From assembly GCA_001769805.1 (NCBI GenBank), contig MEPO01000022.1, forward strand, positions 39,591-103,590: a DNA stretch of 64,000 nt. Direction: 5' to 3'. Below are positions 36,571-44,136 of the stretch, one piece after another. Source of the DNA: Bdellovibrionales bacterium GWA1_52_35. GTDB lineage: Bacteria > Bdellovibrionota > UBA1018. How positions within the stretch are numbered: the stretch's first letter is position 1; each line of letters begins with the position of its first letter. The notes under the pieces are model-generated. The model ran no database searches. It saw nothing but the letters and a program-made list of their open reading frames with translations, and had not been told where the DNA came from. A program made the translations under genes and the position numbers.

Positions 36571-37197
36571 ATGAGAGCGCTTATACTCCTTACACTGTCG
36601 ATATTTTCTCTTTCTCAGGCATTCGCAAACGCTGCTGAAAGAAAAAGTATTCGTCAACTTCGAGGCGAACTTACAAAACAGTTTCTTGTGACAGGCGCAG
36701 CCTGCGGCCCGACATGGACCCGAATCGCTTTAGGAGCTTTGGTTGAAGCTCTTCCTGTCGCTGGTCTCGGGCAGGTTATGGTGGACCGATGGACGGGAAA
36801 TGGCGAACGCGCAAATGATGTCATGGGCGAAAAAGCGCTTGTCATTCTCGGTGGTGGGCTACTTTGCGAGCTGGCTACATTTGCAGTCGGAGGAGCAAGT
36901 GATTGGTTATCTCACGGTGAAATCAGTAACACTACAAAGCGTATTCTCAAAGAACAGTGCTTTTACCGAACAAGGTTAATGAAAGAAGAATTAGCAGACA
37001 AGGGATCCTGCGGAGATGAAAAGCGAAAATATACAAGAATCCTCAATGAGCTGACTGTGGCGAATCTCATCGAGGGCAATATCGCGGGCAAAGATGCGCG
37101 AAGCTGTCACGCTCCATTGAAGGTTTTAGGGGTCGAGTCTGATATTGAACAACGCTGGACTAATGAAGGGTCAGCTCTTGTGGTACCGGCACGCTAG
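36571..37197 (+). CDS. Small exported/membrane protein of unknown function (cargo gene 2)
   Basis: 208 aa from the ATG at 36571, preceded by an AGGCGG site. The signal peptide is ILLTLSIFSLSQAFANA. The mature part has two Gly-rich hydrophobic stretches (RIALGALVEALPVAGLGQVMV and EKALVILGGGLLCELATFAVGG) typical of membrane insertion, then a charged region with paired cysteines. No family is recognised and I see no similarity to the gene at 32423, although both lie between the same flanking repeats. Confidence 0.66.
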   Translation: MRALILLTLSIFSLSQAFANAAERKSIRQLRGELTKQFLVTGAACGPTWTRIALGALVEALPVAGLGQVMVDRWTGNGERANDVMGEKALVILGGGLLCELATFAVGGASDWLSHGEISNTTKRILKEQCFYRTRLMKEELADKGSCGDEKRKYTRILNELTVANLIEGNIAGKDARSCHAPLKVLGVESDIEQRWTNEGSALVVPAR

Positions 37198-37208
37198 AAT
37201 TTTTTTTC

Positions 37209-37222
37209 AGTACATTTGTACT
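37209..37222. promoter_or_regulatory. Perfect palindrome AGTACATTTGTACT
   Basis: 6-bp arms with a 2-nt centre, just after the cargo-2 gene. An eight-base T-run precedes it rather than follows it, so it is not a normal terminator for that gene; a protein-binding site is possible. Confidence 0.35.
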
Positions 37223-37363
37223 ATATTAACTATCAGCAATCCTGGGTCACTCGCCTGCGCGGAAAATGCTAGTTAAGCAGTCAAGCCGCGTGTGGTTCCG
37301 TCAAAATCCTGGCGTAAGCCCGCTATGGGTGTGAATATTTCAAAAGCATCGCAATCTGAGCAG

Positions 37364-37372
37364 TGCTAAAAT
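37364..37372 (+). promoter_or_regulatory. Extended -10 (TGCTAAAAT), leaderless-type
   Basis: TGnTAAAAT ends 8 nt before the ATG at 37381, which has no Shine-Dalgarno. In the decayed copy at 33.2 kb this box and the start codon are lost. Confidence 0.5.
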
Positions 37373-37380
37373 CCCCTGAT

Positions 37381-38385
37381 ATGACCGAAGTTCGTGTCGA
37401 CCTGCTGATAGCAGCGCTTTTGGGCGGACCCGCCTTGATTGGCTGGGGAATGATCAACTACAAGAAAAAGCAGCTGATCGATAATACTCCTCGTTCGAAA
37501 GTCCGCTCGGCCAGCATGGGAATGATCGAGTTAAAGGGGTTTGCAGAGCCCTGGAAAAAAATCCAAGCACCCGTATCGGGCAGCGAGTGCTGCTGGTGGC
37601 GCTGCAAAATCGAAAAACATGTCCGTTCAGGCAAAAGCAGCCGCTGGCAGACGATTAAGCAGGTCGATTCCGTTTTGCCCCTTTATCTTGTGGACGAAAC
37701 GGGCAGGATTCTCGTCGATCCTTCTGGTGCGGAAGTGGATGCCATCAGTAAGACCCAACCCTGTACGGGAAGTGAACCCTACTTCACAACAATGGGAGTT
37801 CTCAAACAGACGGGATTTCTGAGCCTTTTTGATATCGGCTCCAGATACCGGGTGACCGAGGAGCGGATTCCGATTCAGGCCCCACTTTATGTACTGGGCG
37901 AACTTATGCAACGCGCGGAAGCACTCGAAGCGCGCAGACAACGTTATCAGGACATGATTCGAGCTGTTAAAAAAGATTCCGTCAAAATGGCTGTCGTGGA
38001 TACGAATAAAGATGGCGTTGTTGATGGACACGAGTGGGACGTCTATCGCGCTCAGTTGGAAGCGCAGTTCATTCTGGAAGAGGAAAAGCGGGCGGCCGGG
38101 GAAGACAAGCTGATTGTGCGGCTGCCGCGCAATTCAGAGCCTTTCATTCTTTCAGTCCATGAGGAAAAATCCCTCAGTTCCAAATATGCGCTTCTGGCTT
38201 TTGGTCTGATCCCCCTCGGCATCGCGGCCAGTGGTTTTGGAGTATTCTACGGGCTGAGTATCGGAATTCCCCAGACGCAGATGATTCTGGGTTGGCTTGC
38301 ATGCACGATGCTGGGCCTGCGGCTTTCATTTTCTTTAAGAGGTCCGGCCAGGCGCTGGGCTGCTAAACTAGGAGTACTGAGATGA
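37381..38385 (+). CDS. GIDE-domain membrane protein with an EF-hand loop
   Basis: About 334 aa. An N-terminal helix (LLIAALLGGPALIGWGMI) precedes a GIDE-type domain (residues ~40-190, with VRSASMGMIELKGFAE and ECCWWRCKIEK) as in the membrane-side domain of the MUL1/MAPL ubiquitin ligases. Around residue 205, DTNKDGVVDGHE is a complete 12-residue EF-hand loop (D1, N3, D5, D9, E12). Two further helices close the C-terminus. No RING finger is present. Its stop overlaps the LemA ATG (ATGA). GIDE-LemA pairing is known in bacteria, but its role is not settled. Confidence 0.8.
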   Translation: MTEVRVDLLIAALLGGPALIGWGMINYKKKQLIDNTPRSKVRSASMGMIELKGFAEPWKKIQAPVSGSECCWWRCKIEKHVRSGKSSRWQTIKQVDSVLPLYLVDETGRILVDPSGAEVDAISKTQPCTGSEPYFTTMGVLKQTGFLSLFDIGSRYRVTEERIPIQAPLYVLGELMQRAEALEARRQRYQDMIRAVKKDSVKMAVVDTNKDGVVDGHEWDVYRAQLEAQFILEEEKRAAGEDKLIVRLPRNSEPFILSVHEEKSLSSKYALLAFGLIPLGIAASGFGVFYGLSIGIPQTQMILGWLACTMLGLRLSFSLRGPARRWAAKLGVLR

Positions 38386-38957
38386 CGTTGATTCCCTTTG
38401 TAATTTTGGCTCTGATTGTGTTTGTTGCGCTTGCCTACGGAGTGGCGATTTATAACGGCCTGGTTGCCGTCAAAAACAATATCGACAAAGCCTGGGCAAA
38501 TATTGATGTGCTTTTGAAGCAGCGCCATGACGAAATTCCAAAGCTCATCAAAGTCTGTGAGGGCTACATGGTGCATGAACGCGGGGTCATTGACCAGGTC
38601 CTCAAGGCGCGCGACGGCTTAATGGCCGTACATGCGCAACCCGCGAAGGCCGGCGCGGCGGAAAGTGCGCTGCGTGGAGCCATGGGTAAACTTTTTGCGC
38701 TCGCCGAAGCCTATCCGGATCTCAAGGCCCAGGCGTCTTTTCAGCAGCTCCAGCAAAGGATTTCCAGCCTCGAATCCGATATCGCTGATCGTCGGGAGTT
38801 CTACAATGACTCCGTGAACACGTACAATATCCGGATCGAATCATTCCCAGATATGATCGTGGCACGCTGGATGCTGCTGGCTCAGCGAGAAATGTTCAAG
38901 ATCGAGGCATCGGACCGGCAGGACGTGGAAATCAAATTTTCACATCCGCTCGGGTAA
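38382..38957 (+). CDS. lemA: LemA family protein
   Basis: 191 aa: one N-terminal helix, then the LemA helical bundle with YNGLVAVKNNIDKAWANIDVLLKQRHDEIPKL, DIADRREFYNDSVNTYNIRIE and FPDMIVA, all canonical. Usually inner-membrane anchored with the bundle outside the membrane; the molecular role is not established. Translationally coupled to the GIDE/EF-hand gene. Its last 18 bp overlap the end of argS on the other strand. Confidence 0.9.
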   Translation: MTLIPFVILALIVFVALAYGVAIYNGLVAVKNNIDKAWANIDVLLKQRHDEIPKLIKVCEGYMVHERGVIDQVLKARDGLMAVHAQPAKAGAAESALRGAMGKLFALAEAYPDLKAQASFQQLQQRISSLESDIADRREFYNDSVNTYNIRIESFPDMIVARWMLLAQREMFKIEASDRQDVEIKFSHPLG

Positions 38958-40709
38958 CGGAATTCCCAGAAGCGTCAGTCCCTGGTTCAGAATTCGGCGC
39001 GTGGCCTCAACCAGCATGAGCCTGCCGTGGGTGAGCTCAGGTGCTTCCCCGAGGACCCGGCATTCACGGTAAAACGCATTGAAGGCCTTCGTCACATCAA
39101 TCAGGTAACTCGCAAGCTGGCTCGCTTTCGCAAAGGAAAGCGTGCGCTCCAGATGAAGCGGGAATTGACCGAGCGTCTTGATCAGCGCAAGTTCTTCGGC
39201 CTTTTCAAGGCGATCTGCCGCAGTTGGGGAGAAACTGAGTTCGCCGGGAAGCTGGTCGGTTTCGCGCGCCTTGCGCAAGATGCTCAGGCAGCGGGTATGG
39301 GCGTACTGTAAATAGGGGCCGGTTTCGCCTTCGAAATCCACTACGCGCTCAACATCAAATTCCACATCCCGAACGGGATCGGTATGAAGATCGTGGAAAA
39401 CCACCGCGCCAATTGCAACCGCTTCGGCAGTGGCTTCGTTCACGACCGTGCCGGTGCCCTCTGGCTTGCTGGGGTCTTTGGCTCTTTCCGTCATGAGTTG
39501 CTCAACACGTTCTTTGGCCAGACTGAGTACTTCTTCCAGGGTGACAAAATTTCCCTTGCGGGTCGACATTTTCAGGTCTTTAAAACGATACAGCCCGGAC
39601 GGTACATGCTCGCAGCGAACTTCCCATTCCAGGCCCATCTTCCGCAGAACGCCGAAAACCTGCTCAAAGTGCAGCTTCTGTTCGCCACCGACGATATAGG
39701 TCATGCGGTCGAAGTGGAACTGGTTGTAGCGGTAAATCGCGGCAGCGACATCGCGAGTGGCATAAATCGTGGCGCCGTCTTTTTTCTGCATGATGCAAGG
39801 AGGGATTTCCTTCCCGTCGCGGTTCGTGACAGGAACCACCCAGGCGCCTTCGCTTTCAACAAGAAGGCCGCGCTGACGTAGCTCTTGAAGCAGGGGTTGG
39901 AGCTGATTTTTGTAGAAACTCTCTCCCCAGACGTGGTCAAACTTGACGCTTAGGCGCTTGTAGCTGCGGTCGAATTCGCGCATGGAGACATCGACGCATT
40001 TTTTCCACAGAGCGGTGATCGCCGGATCGCCTTGCTCGAGCTTCAGGAAGGCTTCGCGGGCTTCGTCTTCGAGGGCGGGATTGTTTTCGACTTCTTTGTT
40101 GACCTTCACGTACAGATCAACCAAATCCATCATTCCGAGATCCGACTCGACGGTTTTATTGAAGAGTCGAAACGCAACCGTCAGCATTCCGTATTGCTTG
40201 CCCCAGTCCCCCAGGTGATTGATCGAAACAACATCATAGCCGCGGTAACGGCCGATCCGGTCCAAGGCCGCGCCGAGAGCAGTCGGACGCAAGTGGTAAA
40301 TATTGAGGGGTTTTGCGACATTCGGGGAGCTGTATTCGAGGACCCACTTACCGCGGGTTTTCTCTGCGAGTTTTCCGTACTGACCTGAGCCCGTACCGGC
40401 CAGAAAGTCCTGCAGCAGCACCCGCCGGGCTTCGATGGGTGAGGTGGTGAAGTTCACATAGGGACCGACGGCAGCAACGCTCAGGCTTGCAGGCACCACT
40501 CCTTTGGCATTCAGGTCCGCGACGATTTGCAGGGCAACCTGTGGGGGGGATTTTCGGAACTCTTTGGCCAGCTTGAAGCAGGGGAAACCAAAGTCGCCCA
40601 GCTTGGGATCGGGCGGCGTTTCGAGGTCGGTGATCTGTATAGGAGTCTGAAGCACTGCGTTAAGTGCGTTAAGTGCCAGTTTAGCAAAGCGTTCCATGGC
40701 CAGTAGCAT
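38940..40709 (-). CDS. argS: Arginyl-tRNA synthetase
   Basis: 589 aa with the ArgRS N-terminal domain, the class I core and the anticodon-binding DALR domain (TGPYLQYAHTRCLSILRKA, then KAFNAFYRECRVL). The KMSKS-equivalent is KMSTRKGNFVTLEE. The HIGH position reads NIYH within SPNVAKPLNIYHLRPT, where ArgRS normally has H-(V/A)-G-H, so the first His and the Gly are replaced. All else looks intact. GGAG lies 8 nt before the ATG at 40709. Divergent from the cupredoxin gene. Confidence 0.93.
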   Translation of the reverse strand: MLLAMERFAKLALNALNAVLQTPIQITDLETPPDPKLGDFGFPCFKLAKEFRKSPPQVALQIVADLNAKGVVPASLSVAAVGPYVNFTTSPIEARRVLLQDFLAGTGSGQYGKLAEKTRGKWVLEYSSPNVAKPLNIYHLRPTALGAALDRIGRYRGYDVVSINHLGDWGKQYGMLTVAFRLFNKTVESDLGMMDLVDLYVKVNKEVENNPALEDEAREAFLKLEQGDPAITALWKKCVDVSMREFDRSYKRLSVKFDHVWGESFYKNQLQPLLQELRQRGLLVESEGAWVVPVTNRDGKEIPPCIMQKKDGATIYATRDVAAAIYRYNQFHFDRMTYIVGGEQKLHFEQVFGVLRKMGLEWEVRCEHVPSGLYRFKDLKMSTRKGNFVTLEEVLSLAKERVEQLMTERAKDPSKPEGTGTVVNEATAEAVAIGAVVFHDLHTDPVRDVEFDVERVVDFEGETGPYLQYAHTRCLSILRKARETDQLPGELSFSPTAADRLEKAEELALIKTLGQFPLHLERTLSFAKASQLASYLIDVTKAFNAFYRECRVLGEAPELTHGRLMLVEATRRILNQGLTLLGIPLPERM

Positions 40710-40826
40710 TAACGCTGCTCCAGGAATTAGTCAATTACGCCCTAAGCGGGCTTACTGAATATGTTCAATCATTTCGTTTCAAAGATTTCAGCGATTCAGC
40801 CGATGAGTCTATGAGGAAGTGGATTC

Positions 40827-41510
40827 ATGGAAAGAGTCATAAAATTTAAATTGAATAAAAATGTCATGGTGCTTCTGGGGCTACTGGTCAGCTGCAGCAG
40901 CTTTGCCGGGACCTTGCTTGCACGAGGACCCTCCGCCGAAGGGGTCTTGCGGGAAGAGGAGTCCTATCCGGAATCCCGGTTCGGTCAGCAACCCAAGGCG
41001 CCTGAACTGGGCGTCGGTCGTGGCTATGCTTCGCGGGCAGTGACAGAAATGGAAGCACGGGACGAAGATTTGGATGGGGCTTTCGGGGGTGAAAGAAACC
41101 CTGCAGGACTGGAAACCAAGCCGAAGGGTCCCGCAGACCTGGAACTTGCCGCAAGAAACCCTCCGCGAACCGTGCCGGCACCAAGCGCACCCCGGGCCGT
41201 CGAAGGCACCTCTGCACGTCAGGGCGTCCAGGAGATTGCGCTCATCGCGGGTGATCTGGGCTATTTTCCGAAGACTCTGTTTGTCTCACGCGATGTTCCT
41301 GTCCGGTTGTTTGTCACGGGTGCTTCCAAAAACACCCTTTGCATCATGATGGATTCATTTCAGGTTCGCAAACAGGTCCGTTCCCAGAAAATCGAGGAAA
41401 TCACTTTCACGCCAACTCTGCCCGGCAAGTATCGGTTCTATTGCCCGGTCAACGGCATGGAAGGCACTTTGATTGTAAAAGAATTTTCTTCCGCAATCTT
41501 GAGTAACTAA
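40827..41510 (+). CDS. Exported cupredoxin-domain protein
   Basis: 227 aa with a signal peptide (VMVLLGLLVSCSSFAG). Residues ~30-130 are a disordered Glu/Arg/Pro/Ala-rich spacer. Residues ~135-222 are a cupredoxin fold: EIALIAGDLGYFPKTLFVSRD, NTLCIMM, and YRFYCPVNGMEGTLIV. The C-x4-(G)M pattern supplies Cys and Met, but the two usual copper His ligands are missing, so any metal site would be atypical. Likely periplasmic. GAGGAAG site upstream; the CpaF-like gene follows 32 nt later. Confidence 0.75.
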   Translation: MERVIKFKLNKNVMVLLGLLVSCSSFAGTLLARGPSAEGVLREEESYPESRFGQQPKAPELGVGRGYASRAVTEMEARDEDLDGAFGGERNPAGLETKPKGPADLELAARNPPRTVPAPSAPRAVEGTSARQGVQEIALIAGDLGYFPKTLFVSRDVPVRLFVTGASKNTLCIMMDSFQVRKQVRSQKIEEITFTPTLPGKYRFYCPVNGMEGTLIVKEFSSAILSN

Positions 41511-41542
41511 GATCAAAGTCCGCCAGTTTATAAGGAGTTTCA

Positions 41543-42679
41543 GTGGGAGTATTCAGCGAATCCATCGGAGTATTTCTCGGACCGGTTAAAGAGTATCTGG
41601 AAGACGACGCGGTTACCGAAGTGTTGGTCAATGGCCCCAATGAAGTATTCATCGAAAAACGCGGTTTGCTCGAGCGAACTGCAGCCAAGTTTCTTGACGA
41701 ACAGGCGCTGCAGGCGGCGGTTCGGAATATTGCGCAGTTCGTGGGCCGTCGCATTGACGAGGAGAATCCCCGGTTGGATGCTCGGTTGCCTGACGGCAGT
41801 CGAGTGGCCGCTGTGCTGCCTCCCTGCTCGAGAAAGGGCACTACACTTTCGATCCGCAAGTTCTCAAAGGCAGTTCCGACTTTCGTGGATTTGATCAACC
41901 GCGGATCCATTTCAAAAGACGCCGCGCGCTTCCTGGACGTCTGCGTTTATCTTGCGAAGAACACCATTGTCGCGGGTGGCACGGGTTCCGGGAAAACCAC
42001 GTTGCTGAATGTCCTGGGTTCCCGCTGTCCAAAGACCCAGCGGGTGCTCGTGATCGAAGATTCATCTGAATTGAAGATTCACACGGATCATGTTGTCTAT
42101 TTTGAAACAAAGCCCGCCGACGCTTCGGGTAAAGGAGAGGTGACGATTCGGGATCTGGTCCGCTCGGCCCTTCGTTTGCGCCCCGACCGGATTATTGTAG
42201 GCGAAGTACGCGGTGCTGAAGCTTTGGACCTGATTACCGCAATGAACACGGGTCACGGTGGCTCGATGGGTACCACTCACGCCAATACCCCTTATGATAC
42301 TTTGATCCGGCTTGAAACGCTGGCCATGATGGGTGACTCCAATGTGCCTCCAGCCGCAGTACGCCGCCAGATCGCTTCGGCGGTGAATCTGGTTGTACAG
42401 ATTCGACGATTCAATGATGGCAGTCGCAAGGTGAGTGAGATCAGCGAGGTGATTCCCGATGTCGATGAGCACGGAAGGTACCAGCTTCACAATATTTACA
42501 AATTCGTCCAGAAAGGCCGCACGCAGGAAGGGCAGATTGTGGGCGAGTTGGTTGCGACCGGATATATTCCCAGTTTCATGAGCGAGATTGAGCTGAATCA
42601 ACTGCCGTTTGCGCGAGACAAATTCACGCCCCCGCAGTGGTATACGGATCTTCTGGCGCAAGGAAGAACGGCGGCCTAG
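41543..42679 (+). CDS. CpaF/TadA-type secretion ATPase (orphan)
   Basis: 378 aa. Order of motifs: N-terminal domain with [18 protein letters not shown], arginine-rich [20 protein letters not shown], Walker [10 protein letters not shown], Asp box [10 protein letters not shown], Walker [18 protein letters not shown], and His box [14 protein letters not shown]. This is the hexameric motor of Tad/Flp pili or related type II secretion. No tadB/C, rcpA or flp gene lies within the window, so it must work with parts encoded elsewhere. GTG start with an AAGGAG site. Confidence 0.9.
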   Translation: MGVFSESIGVFLGPVKEYLEDDAVTEVLVNGPNEVFIEKRGLLERTAAKFLDEQALQAAVRNIAQFVGRRIDEENPRLDARLPDGSRVAAVLPPCSRKGTTLSIRKFSKAVPTFVDLINRGSISKDAARFLDVCVYLAKNTIVAGGTGSGKTTLLNVLGSRCPKTQRVLVIEDSSELKIHTDHVVYFETKPADASGKGEVTIRDLVRSALRLRPDRIIVGEVRGAEALDLITAMNTGHGGSMGTTHANTPYDTLIRLETLAMMGDSNVPPAAVRRQIASAVNLVVQIRRFNDGSRKVSEISEVIPDVDEHGRYQLHNIYKFVQKGRTQEGQIVGELVATGYIPSFMSEIELNQLPFARDKFTPPQWYTDLLAQGRTAA

Positions 42680-42930
42680 TCGTTCTCGATTTCTACAAAA
42701 AATGCAGCCAAAGTGGGGTAACCCAGCGCTTTTGAAATTGCGACCAGAGTGAGAAGTCTGGGGTTGCTCCTGCCTGCAATGATTTCCCGAATGCTCGAAC
42801 GCGCAACGCCGGCTTTGAATGAGAGCCACTCGATGGGCTTGTCGTTTTCAAAAAGGTACTTGTGGATTTTAAGCCCAATACGCCTGACGATAATCTGGTT
42901 TGAGCGACTGAGGTTGCTAGGTCTCGACAC
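42676..42930 (-). CDS. Small XRE-family helix-turn-helix regulator
   Basis: 84 aa from the GTG at 42930, chosen because GGAG sits exactly 7 nt upstream; a frame extension to a TTG at 43014 lacks such a site. The HTH is IEWLSFKAGVARSSIREIIAGRSNPRLLTLVAISKALG, with the usual turn and recognition helix, and is followed by a short C-terminus. Its end overlaps the CpaF-like gene by 4 bp, tail to tail. Likely a transcriptional repressor; target unknown. Confidence 0.82.
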   Translation of the reverse strand: MSRPSNLSRSNQIIVRRIGLKIHKYLFENDKPIEWLSFKAGVARSSIREIIAGRSNPRLLTLVAISKALGYPTLAAFFVEIEND

Positions 42931-43178
42931 AGCTGATCTCCAATGCTGATGGTTGCTCCTATATTCCAATGCGCGCAGAAATGACGGCGGTTTGCCGGCC
43001 TTTTTTATATTCAAAACGCGGACTCAGCGGATTATCAGAATAGCCGGCGCGCTCAGTAATAGTCGTCTGCTTTGAAGGGCCCCGTAAACAGCAACGTAAA
43101 TGCTCCTCGATTATAAAAGCCGGTATACCGCCGCTCGGTAAATGCCGTTGGCATATCCTGAGCCTTTTAATCCCGGAG

Positions 43179-43574
43179 ATGCACCGCTTGGATCAAGCAG
43201 AAATAATGGTCGTGGATGATGACCCAATGCTGAGAGCAACTCTTGTCATTGCTCTCGAAATGGAGGGGTACTCCACTATCTCAGCAGCAGACGGCCAAGA
43301 GGCTTATCGCCTGCTTCAAGCTGCTATCAAGCTTCCCTCGTTGCTGATTCTGGATTTGCGGATGCCCATTATGACCGGTGGTGAACTTCTGAAGCGGCTA
43401 AATTCCTATGCCGACCCGCGATTTGCAAAGTTGCCGGTTTTGATTGCAACAGCTGATCAGCAAATAGAGCCGGAAGTTGTTGCGCTTGCCAAGGCGGTTA
43501 TTCGCAAGCCGTTCGATCTGCTGGACTTCCTAAATGAGGTCCGCCGGCTGCTTTCAGCTCAACCACTCAAATAG
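43179..43574 (+). CDS. Single-domain response regulator
   Basis: 131 aa. Receiver signatures are MVVDDDP (acid pocket), Asp59 in LILDLRMP, LIATAD and the Lys in AVIRKPFD. There is no output domain and no adjacent kinase; the PocR-PAS kinase gene 550 bp downstream is the nearest candidate partner. A TTTAAT -10-like box (43166-43171) ends 7 nt before the ATG. GGAG touches the ATG directly, too close to act as a Shine-Dalgarno. Confidence 0.88.
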   Translation: MHRLDQAEIMVVDDDPMLRATLVIALEMEGYSTISAADGQEAYRLLQAAIKLPSLLILDLRMPIMTGGELLKRLNSYADPRFAKLPVLIATADQQIEPEVVALAKAVIRKPFDLLDFLNEVRRLLSAQPLK

Positions 43575-43651
43575 CAATTGTTAAGAAGCCAAAGCCGCCT
43601 TAAGGATTTATTAAACTTCACCGATACATACCTTAGATAGGCGGTAGTTGT

Positions 43652-44101
43652 ATGAAAAAGCTTTGGATCGCTTTGGTATTATTTCTGATTCTCCCGGGAA
43701 TGTCCGTAGCGGATACTTTCAGCACAGAAAGACCCTGGTCGGGTACTTCGACCGAGTTCCGGGTTAAAAAAACGAAGAAGGCCAAAAGGAAACCCGCTTC
43801 AAAGAAGAAGACCAAGAAGTATTCAAAAAAACAGGCACAGGCAAAAAAGATTGTCAAAAAGCAAGCCAGGAAGCACGCTAAAATCGCCAAAATCAAAAAA
43901 TCCAAAGGCGCAAAAAACCACGCCCAAAAGACGTCCAAGGCAATAACTTACGCCGCGAAGCAGGGCAAACACGGAAAATCCCGCTCTATCGCGAGTACTG
44001 GCAAGAAATCAAAAAACAGCAAAGCCAAAAAGAAACAGCAAAAATATCGGCAGAAGCACCGCTCGAATCAGCAGTCCGATCTGGAAAATGAAAATTGGTG
44101 A
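43652..44101 (+). CDS. Lysine-rich, low-complexity exported protein
   Basis: 149 aa with a signal peptide (LWIALVLFLILPGMSVA). From residue ~38 to ~138 about two-fifths of positions are Lys or Arg, in short KK/AKK/SKK runs like a histone H1 tail; the last 10 residues turn acidic (QQSDLENENW). GGCGG site upstream. Because of the signal peptide a chromatin role is unlikely; binding to LPS, wall or surface polyanions or extracellular DNA is possible. No family recognised. Confidence 0.7.
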   Translation: MKKLWIALVLFLILPGMSVADTFSTERPWSGTSTEFRVKKTKKAKRKPASKKKTKKYSKKQAQAKKIVKKQARKHAKIAKIKKSKGAKNHAQKTSKAITYAAKQGKHGKSRSIASTGKKSKNSKAKKKQQKYRQKHRSNQQSDLENENW

Positions 44102-44136
44102 CTGATGGGATGGACTCCCGGTGAGGGATGGTTTTC

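Noticed and set aside
43652..44101. Histone H1-like nucleoid protein
   Set aside because: Composition fits, but an N-terminal signal peptide is clear, so a cytoplasmic DNA-packing role is unlikely.
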